In this document: positions 25,743 to 32,866 of the stretch, in pieces | How positions within the stretch are numbered: the first letter of the stretch is position 1 | Layout: each line of letters begins with the position of its first letter | Assembly: GCF_014200495.1 (NCBI RefSeq) | Contig: NZ_JACHBY010000003.1 | Coordinates: 496,001 to 560,000, forward strand | Direction: 5' to 3' | From: Mucilaginibacter geliditolerans | GTDB lineage: Bacteria > Bacteroidota > Bacteroidia > Sphingobacteriales > Sphingobacteriaceae | Length of the DNA: 64,000 nt | Translations under genes and position numbers: made by a program | Notes under the pieces: generated by a model | Told to the model about the DNA's origin: nothing | The model's input: the letters and a program-made list of their open reading frames with translations, nothing else | Databases searched by the model: none

Positions 25743-26204
25743 CTAATCCAAAAAGTGATATAGAAATACCACCTCGCCTACATAAGCTGGTTTCTTTTCT
25801 CCGTCGATTTCCATTTCAACGCCGATGGTAGCCTTGGTGATACCTCTTAAATTTACTATGGCAGCAAGTTTAGCTTTCAGGCGCACCTGGCTGTTCACTA
25901 CAACGGGTTGGGCAAACCGTATGTTTTCAATACCGTAGTTGATCTGCATTTTCAGGTTCTGCACATCGGCTATCTGGTGCCAGAAGTACGGCAGCAGCGA
26001 TACCATTAAATAACCATGCGCTATGGTTGCCTTAAATGGGCTTTCAATTGCGGCACGTTCCGGGTCGGTATGTATCCATTGATGATCAATTGTGGCGTGG
26101 GCAAATTCGTTGATCTGCTCCTGGGTAACGGTGTGCCAGCCTGAAGTACCGAGCTCCTTACCTAGATAGGACTCAAATTCGCCGTAGTTTTTAATGATGA
26201 TCAT
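25743..26204 (-). CDS. MaoC-like dehydratase (R-specific enoyl-CoA hydratase family)
   Basis: A 153-residue single hot-dog domain protein. The catalytic block reads INEFAHATIDHQWIHTDPER followed by SPFKATIAHGYLMVSLLPYF; the Asp and His of DHQWIH are the active dyad. The usual Gly before that Asp is Ile here. Members hydrate 2-enoyl-CoA, feeding beta-oxidation or polyester synthesis, but nodulation-type relatives act on other acyl thioesters. It stands alone between a repeat island and a group of small genes. Confidence 0.9.
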   Translation of the reverse strand: MIIIKNYGEFESYLGKELGTSGWHTVTQEQINEFAHATIDHQWIHTDPERAAIESPFKATIAHGYLMVSLLPYFWHQIADVQNLKMQINYGIENIRFAQPVVVNSQVRLKAKLAAIVNLRGITKATIGVEMEIDGEKKPAYVGEVVFLYHFLD

Positions 26205-26295
26205 GTTAGTGGTATATAATATTAATAGTATGGTGATGTAAAAGTAATAAAGTGCGGGGGATTGGCAAGAAAGGCAAAGATGTTTTTAATACAGG

Positions 26296-26365
26296 CGCTA
26301 CCGCAAGCGTCTCGCTTGTGTGCTTGAATGCATGTCGGCTTGCCACAAGCGGGCTTGCGGTAGCG
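26296..26365. repeat. Long hairpin repeat (CGCTACCGCAAGCG type)
   Basis: CGCTACCGCAAGCG and CTCGCTTGTG are mirrored by CACAAGCG and CTTGCGGTAGCG, a near-perfect 70-base hairpin. No second copy in the window. Confidence 0.7.
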
Positions 26366-26390
26366 GGGGTATTATCAACCTATTACAATT

Positions 26391-26561
26391 TTACATAGTG
26401 AGAAGTACTATTCCTCCAGCAATGAAAGCAAATCCCCATAGTAATAATCCAGTTTGATACCCCATCCAATCCTTCAGCCCATTTTTAAACCGCTTTATTT
26501 GAATAACAACTATAAGTATTACTATGGCGATTATGCCTGTTATATGATTTGATGTGAGCAT
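26391..26561 (-). CDS. Small hypothetical membrane protein, 56 residues
   Basis: Starts MLTSNHITGIIAIVILIVVI, a membrane helix, then a basic loop QIKRFKNGLKDWMGYQTG and a second helix LLLWGFAFIAGGIVLLTM. A two-helix hairpin with a positive cytosolic loop is a credible protein. No family recognised. It is 9 bases downstream of a 38-residue frame on the same strand. Confidence 0.5.
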   Translation of the reverse strand: MLTSNHITGIIAIVILIVVIQIKRFKNGLKDWMGYQTGLLLWGFAFIAGGIVLLTM

Positions 26562-26570
26562 TTGATTTTT

Positions 26571-26687
26571 TTATTCGGTATTTTTTTGGATCCGTTTCAC
26601 GTGGTAATGGTATTCCGCTTGCTGGCGTACGCGTGCTGCGTGTGCCTTTTCATTAATGCACTGTTTCATTATACGTTTACGTTCCAT
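26571..26687 (-). CDS. Possible small basic protein, 38 residues
   Basis: Begins MERKRIMKQCINEKAHAARV and continues with a charged, helical sequence to YHYHVKRIQKNTE. Its stop codon lies 9 bases before the next small gene, which suggests a pair. The sequence alone is weak support. Confidence 0.3.
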   Translation of the reverse strand: MERKRIMKQCINEKAHAARVRQQAEYHYHVKRIQKNTE

Positions 26688-26706
26688 ACCTGTCCAATAT
26701 TTTAAC

Positions 26707-26763
26707 TCACCCCGACTTCGTTTCACTAGTCGACCCTTTCTCCCGCAAGCGGCAAAGAGGGTG
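26707..26763. repeat. CCCGACTTCG ... GCAAAGAGGG repeat (family D), copy 2
   Basis: CACCCCGACTTCGTTTCACT then GACCCTTTCTCCCGCAAGCG and GCAAAGAGGGT. The centre is a GCCGCAAGCGGC-like hairpin also seen at 49350. Confidence 0.65.
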
Positions 26764-26790
26764 AAGCTGGATTTGATTTAACTATGCTCA

Positions 26791-26823
26791 AAACTTACGA
26801 AGTTTTAAAAACTTCGTGAGTTT
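26791..26823. repeat. TTTAAA-centred short palindrome, copy 1
   Basis: AAACTTACGAAGTTTT then AAAACTTCGTGAGTTT, one mismatch. Confidence 0.75.
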
Positions 26824-26947
26824 CTTTATGCTGTTAAAGTACTCACCAAATTAACCAAATTAACTGCTTATTTTCGCTATAAACTACACTCAAAAAAACC
26901 ACTCACCGCTTAACTTAATCAACCCAATAAACAAATCTCAAAAACCA

Positions 26948-26978
26948 TTTGTAAATAACACAAAAACAGCTATCTTTG
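26948..26978 (+). promoter_or_regulatory. Promoter of the rplM-rpsI-rpsB-tsf operon
   Basis: TTTG at 26948-26951 and TATCTTTG at 26971-26978 are separated by exactly 19 bases, the best Bacteroidota promoter match in the window. A small hairpin (CCCG AAAATG CGGG, 26983-26996) sits just after the expected start site in a leader of about 50 bases. Confidence 0.8.
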
Positions 26979-27032
26979 CAGTCCCGAAAATGCGGGGTAT
27001 AATAAACGTTTAATTAATTTAATTTAAAGCAA

Positions 27033-27470
27033 GTGAATACGTTAAGTTACAAAACTGTCTCAGCCAACAAAAAAACCGTCAACAAACAATGGGTTGTTAT
27101 TGACGCACAAGGCGAGATTTTGGGGCGCTTGTCCACTAAGATCGCAATGATCATCAGAGGGAAAACCAAGCCGGATTTTACCCCAAACGTAGACTGTGGT
27201 GATAATGTAATAGTTATCAATGCAGACAAGGTAAAGTTGACCGGAAACAAATTCAGCGAAAAGCAATATGTTTCTTACACTGGTTATCCAGGGGGTCAGC
27301 GTTTCATTTCTCCTAAGGAGTTAATGGCAAAACATCCAACACGCGTAATTGAAAAAGCCGTGCGTGGTATGTTACCTAAAAGTCGTTTGGGCAAGGCATT
27401 GTTTGGCAATTTGCATGTATATGCAGGCGCTGAGCACCCTCATGCAGCACAAAACCCAACTACCATTTAA
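27033..27470 (+). CDS. rplM: 50S ribosomal protein L13
   Basis: A 145-residue protein read from GTG. It starts MNTLSYKTVSANKKTVNKQW, and has GRLSTKIAMIIRGK, CGDNVIVINADKVKLTGNK, YTGYPGGQRFISPKELM and RVIEKAVRGMLPKSRLG, all hallmarks of bacterial L13. L13 binds domain II/VI of 23S rRNA early in assembly. It is the first gene of a four-gene translation operon and lies 25 bases before rpsI. Confidence 0.97.
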   Translation: MNTLSYKTVSANKKTVNKQWVVIDAQGEILGRLSTKIAMIIRGKTKPDFTPNVDCGDNVIVINADKVKLTGNKFSEKQYVSYTGYPGGQRFISPKELMAKHPTRVIEKAVRGMLPKSRLGKALFGNLHVYAGAEHPHAAQNPTTI

Positions 27471-27483
27471 CTTTTATTTTTAA

Positions 27484-27488
27484 AGGAG
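27484..27488 (+). promoter_or_regulatory. Shine-Dalgarno site of rpsI (AGGAG)
   Basis: AGGAG seven bases before ATG 27496. A similar AGGAG is at 27891-27895 before rpsB. Strong sites like these are uncommon in Bacteroidota, including elsewhere in this window. Confidence 0.7.
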
Positions 27489-27495
27489 AAAAAAA

Positions 27496-27885
27496 ATGCC
27501 AACAACAACTAACACTTCGGGCAGAAGAAAAACAGCAGTTGCACGCATCTACCTAACAGATGGCAGCGGCGCAATTATCGTAAACGGTAAAGATTACAAA
27601 GAGTACTTCCCTACATTGCCATTACAATACATCGTTACTCAGAGTACTGAGGTTTCTGGTTCAACCGGAAAATTTGATGTAAAAGTAAATGTTGCAGGTG
27701 GTGGTGTAAAAGGACAGGCTGAGGCCGTTCGTTTAGCTATCGCGAAAGCAATTGTTGAACTTGATCCTGAAAAGAAACCTTCACTGCGCGCTAAAGGTAT
27801 AATGACACGTGATGACCGTATGGTTGAGCGTAAAAAACCAGGACGCAAGAAAGCACGTAAGAGATTCCAATTCAGTAAACGCTAA
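27496..27885 (+). CDS. rpsI: 30S ribosomal protein S9
   Basis: A 129-residue protein: NTSGRRKTAVARIYLTDGSG at the N-terminus, and the basic tail EKKPGRKKARKRFQFSKR whose final Lys-Arg contacts P-site tRNA. RDDRMVERKKPGR is diagnostic. It is translated from an unusually clear AGGAG site and is 18 bases before rpsB. The L13-S9 pair is near-universal in bacteria. Confidence 0.97.
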   Translation: MPTTTNTSGRRKTAVARIYLTDGSGAIIVNGKDYKEYFPTLPLQYIVTQSTEVSGSTGKFDVKVNVAGGGVKGQAEAVRLAIAKAIVELDPEKKPSLRAKGIMTRDDRMVERKKPGRKKARKRFQFSKR

Positions 27886-27903
27886 TCACAAGGAGACAAC
27901 AAA

Positions 27904-28773
27904 ATGGCAAGAACAACATACGACGAGTTACTGGACGCTGGTGTACACTTTGGTCACCTTACCCGCAAATGGGATCCGAAAATGTCACAGTACATTTTCA
28001 TGGAGCGCAACGGTATCCATATTATCGACTTAAACAAAACCTTAACTAAGGTTGAAGAAGCTGCTGCAGCTATAAAACAAATTGTAAAATCAGGCCGTAA
28101 GGTATTATTCGTAGCTACAAAGAAACAAGCGAAAGATATCGTGGCTGAATATGCAAAAGGTGTAAACATGCCTTTCATAACCGAACGTTGGTTAGGTGGT
28201 ATGTTAACTAACTTTGCAACTGTTCGCAAGTCGATCAAAAAGATGTCAAACATCGATAAATTGACTAAAGATGGTACTTACAGCAACCTTTCTAAAAAAG
28301 AAAGACTGATGATACAACGTGAGCGTATTAAATTAGAAACATTATTAGGTGGTATCGCGGATCTTAACCGTTTACCGGCTGCATTGTTCCTGATCGACGT
28401 TAAGAAAGAGCACATCGCGGTTTCAGAAGCATTAAAGTTAAACATCCCAACCTTTGCAATGGTTGATACTAACTCTGATCCTTCAAACATCGATTTCCCT
28501 ATCCCAGCGAATGATGACGCTACCAAATCAATTTCATTGATCACCGGTATCATCATCAAAGCGATAGAAGAAGGTTTAGACGAACGTAAACGCGAGAAAG
28601 AAGATGAAGCTGAAAAAGAAGCAGCAGCGGCGAAAGCTAAAGCTGATGCTCCTGAAGCAGTAACACCTGATAGAAGCGAAGGCGGTAAAAGAAGCAGGAA
28701 ACCAACAGCAACTACTGCTGAGGTTGCCGAAGCTGCTGCCGAAACCGGTACTGAACCAGCTGAAACAGAATAA
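27904..28773 (+). CDS. rpsB: 30S ribosomal protein S2
   Basis: A 289-residue protein. The core (residues 1-225) shows ELLDAGVHFGHLTRKWDPKM, FVATKKQAKDIVAEYA, ITERWLGGMLTNFATVRKSI and VDTNSDPSNIDFPIPANDDA. A roughly 60-residue Glu/Ala/Lys-rich disordered tail follows (from KREKEDEAEK). This extends beyond the length of E. coli S2, as in many Bacteroidota. S2 completes 30S assembly and helps recruit S1. Directly after the stop codon lies a C-rich repeat also found at 51.36 kb. Confidence 0.97.
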   Translation: MARTTYDELLDAGVHFGHLTRKWDPKMSQYIFMERNGIHIIDLNKTLTKVEEAAAAIKQIVKSGRKVLFVATKKQAKDIVAEYAKGVNMPFITERWLGGMLTNFATVRKSIKKMSNIDKLTKDGTYSNLSKKERLMIQRERIKLETLLGGIADLNRLPAALFLIDVKKEHIAVSEALKLNIPTFAMVDTNSDPSNIDFPIPANDDATKSISLITGIIIKAIEEGLDERKREKEDEAEKEAAAAKAKADAPEAVTPDRSEGGKRSRKPTATTAEVAEAAAETGTEPAETE

Positions 28774-28799
28774 GCCCCCTAACCCCCTGAAGGGGGAAT
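28773..28799. repeat. CCCCCTAACCCCCTGAAGGGGG repeat (family E), copy 1
   Basis: The sequence after the rpsB stop, AGCCCCCTAACCCCCTGAAG and GGGGAA, is the same as the reverse complement of 51356-51381. It lies inside the rpsB-tsf spacer. Confidence 0.75.
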
Positions 28800-28826
28800 T
28801 AGAATAATATTTATAAATTAACTTGC

Positions 28827-28852
28827 AAACCTCTGCCAAACGGCGGAGGTTT
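28827..28852 (+). promoter_or_regulatory. Hairpin in the rpsB-tsf spacer
   Basis: AAACCTCTGCC pairs with GGCGGAGGTTT around AAAC, with no T-run after it, so it looks like an mRNA-processing or partial attenuation structure rather than a full terminator. It lies 23 bases before the tsf ATG. Confidence 0.4.
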
Positions 28853-28874
28853 GGGGTAAAAAAGGAAAAACAAA

Positions 28875-29714
28875 ATGTCTACAGTACAAATATCTGCATC
28901 TGATGTAAACAAACTGCGCCAGCAAACTGGTGCCGGTATGATGGATTGCAAAAAAGCTTTAACCGAAACTAACGGTGACTTTGAAGCTGCTATTGATTTT
29001 TTACGCAAAAAAGGCGCTAAAGTAGCTGCCAGCCGTCAGGACAGGGAATCAAACGAAGGTGTTGTTATAGCACGTACTTCTGCAGATGGAAAACGCGGTG
29101 TAATTATTGAACTGAACTGCGAAACTGATTTCGTGGCTAAAAATGCTGAGTTTGTTGCTTTTGCTAACGCGATTGCTAACGAAGCAGTAGAAAATGCTCC
29201 TGCTTCAATCGAAGAATTAGGTCAGTTACAAATTGAAGGTGTTTCAATAGCTGAAGCTATTGTTGACCGTACAGGTAAAATAGGCGAGAAAATAGGTGTA
29301 TCTAAATATGAAGTTGTTGATGGCGAAAAAGTTATCGCTTACATACACGGTAACTTCCGTTTAGGTGTATTAGTTGCTTTAAGCGCTAACGTTGCCGGTG
29401 CTGACGAAGCAGGTAAAGACGTTGCTATGCAAATTGCAGCTATGAACCCAGTTGCTTTAGATAAAGACGGTGTTGACTCTACAACGATCGAGCGCGAGCT
29501 TGAAATTGCTAAAGAGCAGATCCGCGCTGAAGGCAAACCAGAAGATATGGTTGAAAAGATCGCTGCTGGTAAGCTTAACAAATTCTATAAAGATTCTACT
29601 TTACTAAACCAGGAGTTTGTAAAGGACCCATCTAAAAACGTTGCTCAGTTTTTGAGCACTGTTGAAAAAGGTTTAACAGTTACCGCGTTTAAGCGGGTAG
29701 CTTTAGGAGCTTAA
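28875..29714 (+). CDS. tsf: Elongation factor Ts
   Basis: A 279-residue protein. The N-terminal UBA-like domain has VNKLRQQTGAGMMDCKKALT and FLRKKGAKVAASRQDRESNEG; the TDFVAKN motif that prises open EF-Tu is in LNCETDFVAKNAEFV (about residue 80). The C-terminal part is DSTLLNQEFVKDPSKNV. EF-Ts exchanges GDP for GTP on EF-Tu. It is the last gene of the operon; a strong terminator follows seven bases downstream. Confidence 0.97.
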   Translation: MSTVQISASDVNKLRQQTGAGMMDCKKALTETNGDFEAAIDFLRKKGAKVAASRQDRESNEGVVIARTSADGKRGVIIELNCETDFVAKNAEFVAFANAIANEAVENAPASIEELGQLQIEGVSIAEAIVDRTGKIGEKIGVSKYEVVDGEKVIAYIHGNFRLGVLVALSANVAGADEAGKDVAMQIAAMNPVALDKDGVDSTTIERELEIAKEQIRAEGKPEDMVEKIAAGKLNKFYKDSTLLNQEFVKDPSKNVAQFLSTVEKGLTVTAFKRVALGA

Positions 29715-29720
29715 TTTATT

Positions 29721-29754
29721 ATCCCCCTCGTTTTTAACGAGGGGGATTTTTTTT
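29721..29754 (+). terminator. Terminator of the translation operon
   Basis: ATCCCCCTCG pairs with CGAGGGGGAT, followed by TTTTTTT. Confidence 0.95.
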
Positions 29755-29775
29755 GCAATATTGTTTCCTCCCACT

Positions 29776-29882
29776 GTCATTGCGAGGAGGAACGACGAAG
29801 CAAACTCGTCGCGTTCAATATGCATGCGACGAGTTTGCTTCGGCACTACTTGCCCACAACCTTGGTTGCGCCTCGCAATGAC
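29776..29882. repeat. GTCAT...ATGAC palindrome (REP-A)
   Basis: GTCATTGCGAGGAGGAACGA and GAAGCAAACTCGTCGCG are mirrored by GCGACGAGTTTGCTTC and CGCCTCGCAATGAC. Confidence 0.85.
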
Positions 29883-29914
29883 ATTTAGTTAAATTGTAAA
29901 AGTTTACCTTACAT

Positions 29915-31030
29915 ATGATAACTGCCTACCATAACCTCCAGCTTATTTCTGATGGCTCCATAGCCCGGGGCAAAGCCGTTTTAGTTGACGGTACCCAGAT
30001 CATCAGCATTATTGATGAAACCGCCATTCCGCAAGATGTAAATGCAATTGATCTTAAAGGATCATTCCTTGCGCCGGGGTTGATCGACCTGCAAATTTAT
30101 GGCAGTGGCGGCAAGCTATTCGCCGGCACACCCGAAGTTGCTGCTTTGGAGCGGATGGAAGACGACCTGCTAAGCCAGGGAACAATCGGCTTTTTTGCTA
30201 CAATCGGCACAAACAGCGATGATATTGTTGAGAAAGGTATTGAAGCCGCCAAAACTTATCGCGCAACCTGTAAAGGCAACTTTTTAGGTGTGCATTTGGA
30301 AGGTCCGTTCCTGAACCCAATCAAGAAAGGTGCTCATCCCGAAAAGTTCATCAAAAAAGCCACGCTTGAACTGGTACAGAAATGGATTGAGCAGGCAGAT
30401 GGCGTAATCACTATGATGACCATTGCGCCCGAACTACAGGATGCAGAAGTTGTTGATTATTTAAATGATCATGGGGTGATCTTATCATCCGGCCATAGTA
30501 ATGCGACTTATCAGCAGGGTAAAACATTTCTGAATAACCCTATAAAAGCGGTTACGCATTTATTTAATGCCATGCCGCAGATGCACCATCGCGAGCCCGG
30601 CTATATCCCTGCTATTTTTGAGGAAAGACCATACACCAGTGTAGTCGCCGATGGCGTGCATGTTGATTTTGCCATGATCCGTTTGGCTAAACGCGAACTG
30701 GGCGATAAGCTATTTCTGATCACTGACGCCGTTACCGCCGCTACTGAAGGCGCATACCAGCACAGGTTTGAAAAGGACCGTTATGTAATGCCTGAGGGTA
30801 CTTTATCGGGCTCATGCCTTACCATGTTAAAGGCCGTACAAAACTGCGTAGAACATGTAGGTATTGATTTGGCCGAGGCTATAAACATGGCTTCATTATA
30901 TCCTGCACAACTCGCTTCTTTAACCAAAAAGGGAAAAATCGAAGCGGGTTATGATGCGGATATGATTGTTTTCGACGAGAACTTTGAGGTGCAGGGCACC
31001 ATATTCAAAGGCGATTATTTAACAAAATAG
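29915..31030 (+). CDS. nagA: N-acetylglucosamine-6-phosphate deacetylase
   Basis: A 371-residue amidohydrolase-fold enzyme. Key sites are PGLIDLQIYGSGG near residue 54 (Gln-x-Tyr in place of His-x-His, as in NagA), the metal Glu in HLEGPFLNP (about 130), His in SSGHSNATY (about 195) and THLFNAMPQMHHR (about 216), and the catalytic Asp in FLITDAVTAATEG (about 275). NagA turns GlcNAc-6-phosphate into glucosamine-6-phosphate in amino-sugar recycling, which fits the GH3 glucosaminidase at the left edge of the window. Confidence 0.94.
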   Translation: MITAYHNLQLISDGSIARGKAVLVDGTQIISIIDETAIPQDVNAIDLKGSFLAPGLIDLQIYGSGGKLFAGTPEVAALERMEDDLLSQGTIGFFATIGTNSDDIVEKGIEAAKTYRATCKGNFLGVHLEGPFLNPIKKGAHPEKFIKKATLELVQKWIEQADGVITMMTIAPELQDAEVVDYLNDHGVILSSGHSNATYQQGKTFLNNPIKAVTHLFNAMPQMHHREPGYIPAIFEERPYTSVVADGVHVDFAMIRLAKRELGDKLFLITDAVTAATEGAYQHRFEKDRYVMPEGTLSGSCLTMLKAVQNCVEHVGIDLAEAINMASLYPAQLASLTKKGKIEAGYDADMIVFDENFEVQGTIFKGDYLTK

Positions 31031-31061
31031 ACATAAAATTTTAACACTGATTTTTATTATA

Positions 31062-31069
31062 TACTTTTG
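31062..31069 (+). promoter_or_regulatory. Putative -7 box (TACTTTTG) for pyrH
   Basis: Fits TAnnTTTG and lies 15 bases before the pyrH ATG; it overlaps an alternative upstream start codon, supporting ATG 31085. No clear -33. Confidence 0.45.
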
Positions 31070-31084
31070 ACAAACAACTACCTC

Positions 31085-31789
31085 ATGAAATATAAAAGAA
31101 TCCTCCTAAAGCTGAGCGGCGAATCCCTGATGGGCGAAAGACAATATGGTATCGATAATAATCAGGTATTGCAGTACGCACAAGACATTAAAAATGTTCA
31201 TGATGAAGGCCTGGAAATTGCGATTGTTGTTGGTGGAGGAAATATCTTTAGAGGCCTAAGCGCCGAAAAATCGGGTATGGAACGCGCCCAAGCCGACTAT
31301 ATGGGTATGCTGGCAACAGTAATTAACTGTATGGCCATGCAGAACGCATTGGAAAGCATTGGTGTTGAAACCCGTCTGCAATCAGCCATAAAAATGGAGC
31401 AGATCTGTGAGCCTTACATCCGCCGCAGGGCAATGCATCATTTACAGGAAAACAAGATTGTTATTTTTGGTGCCGGAACCGGTAACCCATATTTTACGAC
31501 CGATACTGCTGCATCACTACGTGCTATTGAAATTAAGGCCGATGTGGTTTTAAAAGGTACCCGCGTTGACGGTATCTACACCGCCGACCCTGAGAAAGAT
31601 CCAACAGCAACCCGTTACGACGAGATCACTTTCCAGGAAGTATATGATAAAGGCCTTAATGTAATGGACATGACAGCCATCACCCTTTGCCAGGAAAATA
31701 AATTGCCTATCATCGTTTTTGATATGAACAAACCGGGCAACTTCATGAAAATTGCCAAGGGCGAAGCTATCGGAACGCTGGTTAAATAA
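31085..31789 (+). CDS. pyrH: UMP kinase
   Basis: A 234-residue amino-acid-kinase-fold enzyme. It shows [30 protein letters not shown], the UMP site [38 protein letters not shown] and [21 protein letters not shown] chose ATG 31085 over the TTG at 31067 because the -7 box overlaps the latter. PyrH phosphorylates UMP to UDP and is hexameric. Together with frr (431 bases downstream) it keeps the common pyrH-frr order, although here a repeat island separates them. Confidence 0.97.
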   Translation: MKYKRILLKLSGESLMGERQYGIDNNQVLQYAQDIKNVHDEGLEIAIVVGGGNIFRGLSAEKSGMERAQADYMGMLATVINCMAMQNALESIGVETRLQSAIKMEQICEPYIRRRAMHHLQENKIVIFGAGTGNPYFTTDTAASLRAIEIKADVVLKGTRVDGIYTADPEKDPTATRYDEITFQEVYDKGLNVMDMTAITLCQENKLPIIVFDMNKPGNFMKIAKGEAIGTLVK

Positions 31790-31872
31790 TATAATATTAC
31801 CATACTCCTTCTCCGCGCGTCATTGCGAGGTACGAAGCAATCCCCTACTGTACAGATCATCTGTACATGTTC

Positions 31873-31905
31873 AAACTTGCGAAGTTTTAAAAACTTCGCA
31901 AGTTT
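31873..31905. repeat. TTTAAA-centred short palindrome, copy 2
   Basis: AAACTTGCGAAGTTTT mirrored by AAAACTTCGCAAGTTT, perfect. Confidence 0.8.
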
Positions 31906-31942
31906 TGTTTTATACCTATTCTTCTCTGCGTCTTCCCCCCGC

Positions 31943-32022
31943 GTCATTGCGAGGTACGAAGCAATCCCCGGTTAGCAGGTCCGCTCTGTATAGTTTGGGA
32001 TTGCTTCGTACCTCGCAATGAC
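31943..32022. repeat. GTCAT...ATGAC palindrome (REP-A)
   Basis: GTCATTGCGAGGTACGAAGC and AATCC mirrored by GGATT and GCTTCGTACCTCGCAATGAC. A half copy (31819-31843) precedes it. Confidence 0.85.
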
Positions 32023-32068
32023 GTTCTAAAGAGACGGCCGTCATATTGGGTACTGCGGATAAAGTTTT

Positions 32069-32101
32069 AGACTTACGAAGTTTTAAAAACTTCGTAAGTC
32101 T
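32069..32101. repeat. TTTAAA-centred short palindrome, copy 3
   Basis: AGACTTACGAAGTTTT mirrored by AAAACTTCGTAAGTCT, perfect. Confidence 0.8.
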
Positions 32102-32196
32102 GGAAACTGCTGCTAATAAAAGAACAAATTATTTCAAATTTTAAAAGAGCTTATTATTGCACGAGATTTAGTTAAGGCAGAAATGATACTTTTTAC

Positions 32197-32204
32197 TATT
32201 TTTG
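32197..32204 (+). promoter_or_regulatory. Putative -7 box (TATTTTTG) for frr
   Basis: Perfect TAnnTTTG 16 bases before the ATG at 32221. No clear -33. Confidence 0.45.
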
Positions 32205-32220
32205 TCCAAAATATTAAACG

Positions 32221-32784
32221 ATGAGCGAACTCGTTAAAAAACAGGTAACTGATGCAAAGGCTTTAATGGACAAAGCTATTGACCATTGCGAAAGCGAATT
32301 ACAGAAAATACGTGCAGGTAAAGCAAACCCTGCTATGCTGGATGATATTATGGTAGATTACTACGGTAGTCCAACCCCGTTGAGTCAGGTAGGTAATGTA
32401 AACTCGCCCGATGCCCGTACCCTTGTGGTGCAGCCATGGGAAAAATCATTATTGGTGCCAATAGAGAAAGCTATTAAAGAAGCTAACTTAGGTTTAAACC
32501 CACAGAACGACGGTGTTATTATCCGTATTAACGTACCGCCGCTTACTGAAGAGCGTCGCCGCGATTTAGTTAAAAAAGTTAAGGCTGAGGCTGAAACCGG
32601 TAAAATTGCGATCCGCAATATCCGTAAAGATGCCAATGAAAAAATAAGGAAACTGAAAACCGAAGGCGTATCAGAAGATGAAATGAAAACCGGCGAAGGT
32701 GAGATCCAAAAGCTTACTGATGCCTATATCATCAAGGTTGATCACCATTCTGAAGCTAAGGAAAAAGACGTAATGACGGTGTAA
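32221..32784 (+). CDS. frr: Ribosome recycling factor
   Basis: A 187-residue protein of usual length. Signatures: LQKIRAGKANPAMLDDIMVD (residues about 28-47), LVVQPWEKSLLVPIEKAIKE, VPPLTEERRRDLVKKVKAEAE and AIRNIRKDANEKIRKLK. With EF-G it splits post-termination ribosomes. Own -7 box just upstream and a terminator 22 bases downstream make it a monocistronic unit. Confidence 0.97.
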   Translation: MSELVKKQVTDAKALMDKAIDHCESELQKIRAGKANPAMLDDIMVDYYGSPTPLSQVGNVNSPDARTLVVQPWEKSLLVPIEKAIKEANLGLNPQNDGVIIRINVPPLTEERRRDLVKKVKAEAETGKIAIRNIRKDANEKIRKLKTEGVSEDEMKTGEGEIQKLTDAYIIKVDHHSEAKEKDVMTV

Positions 32785-32805
32785 ATACCAACCTAATGTC
32801 AAATT

Positions 32806-32840
32806 AAAGGGAATGAGCTTGTTAGCCATTCCCTTTTTTT
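32806..32840 (+). terminator. Terminator after frr
   Basis: AAAGGGAATG pairs with CATTCCCTTT, followed by T. It shows that an upstream in-frame start (32813) for the next gene is not used. Confidence 0.85.
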
Positions 32841-32847
32841 ATTTTTG
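32818..32847 (+). promoter_or_regulatory. Putative promoter of the second ABC exporter
   Basis: TTG at 32819-32821 and TATTTTTG at 32840-32847, 18 bases apart, overlapping the frr terminator; ATG follows 20 bases later. Confidence 0.55.
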
Positions 32848-32866
32848 CGGAAATCAAAAATCTTTA

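Larger units (their letters stand above)
31790..32196. other. Repeat-filled spacer between pyrH and frr
   Basis: Holds a half REP-A (31819), two TTTAAA-centred palindromes (31873, 32069) and a full REP-A palindrome (31943-32022). No gene seen. Confidence 0.85.

Noticed and set aside
31067..31084. TTG start for pyrH
   Set aside because: The TTG overlaps the -7 promoter box; ATG 31085 gives the conserved [12 protein letters not shown] beginning.
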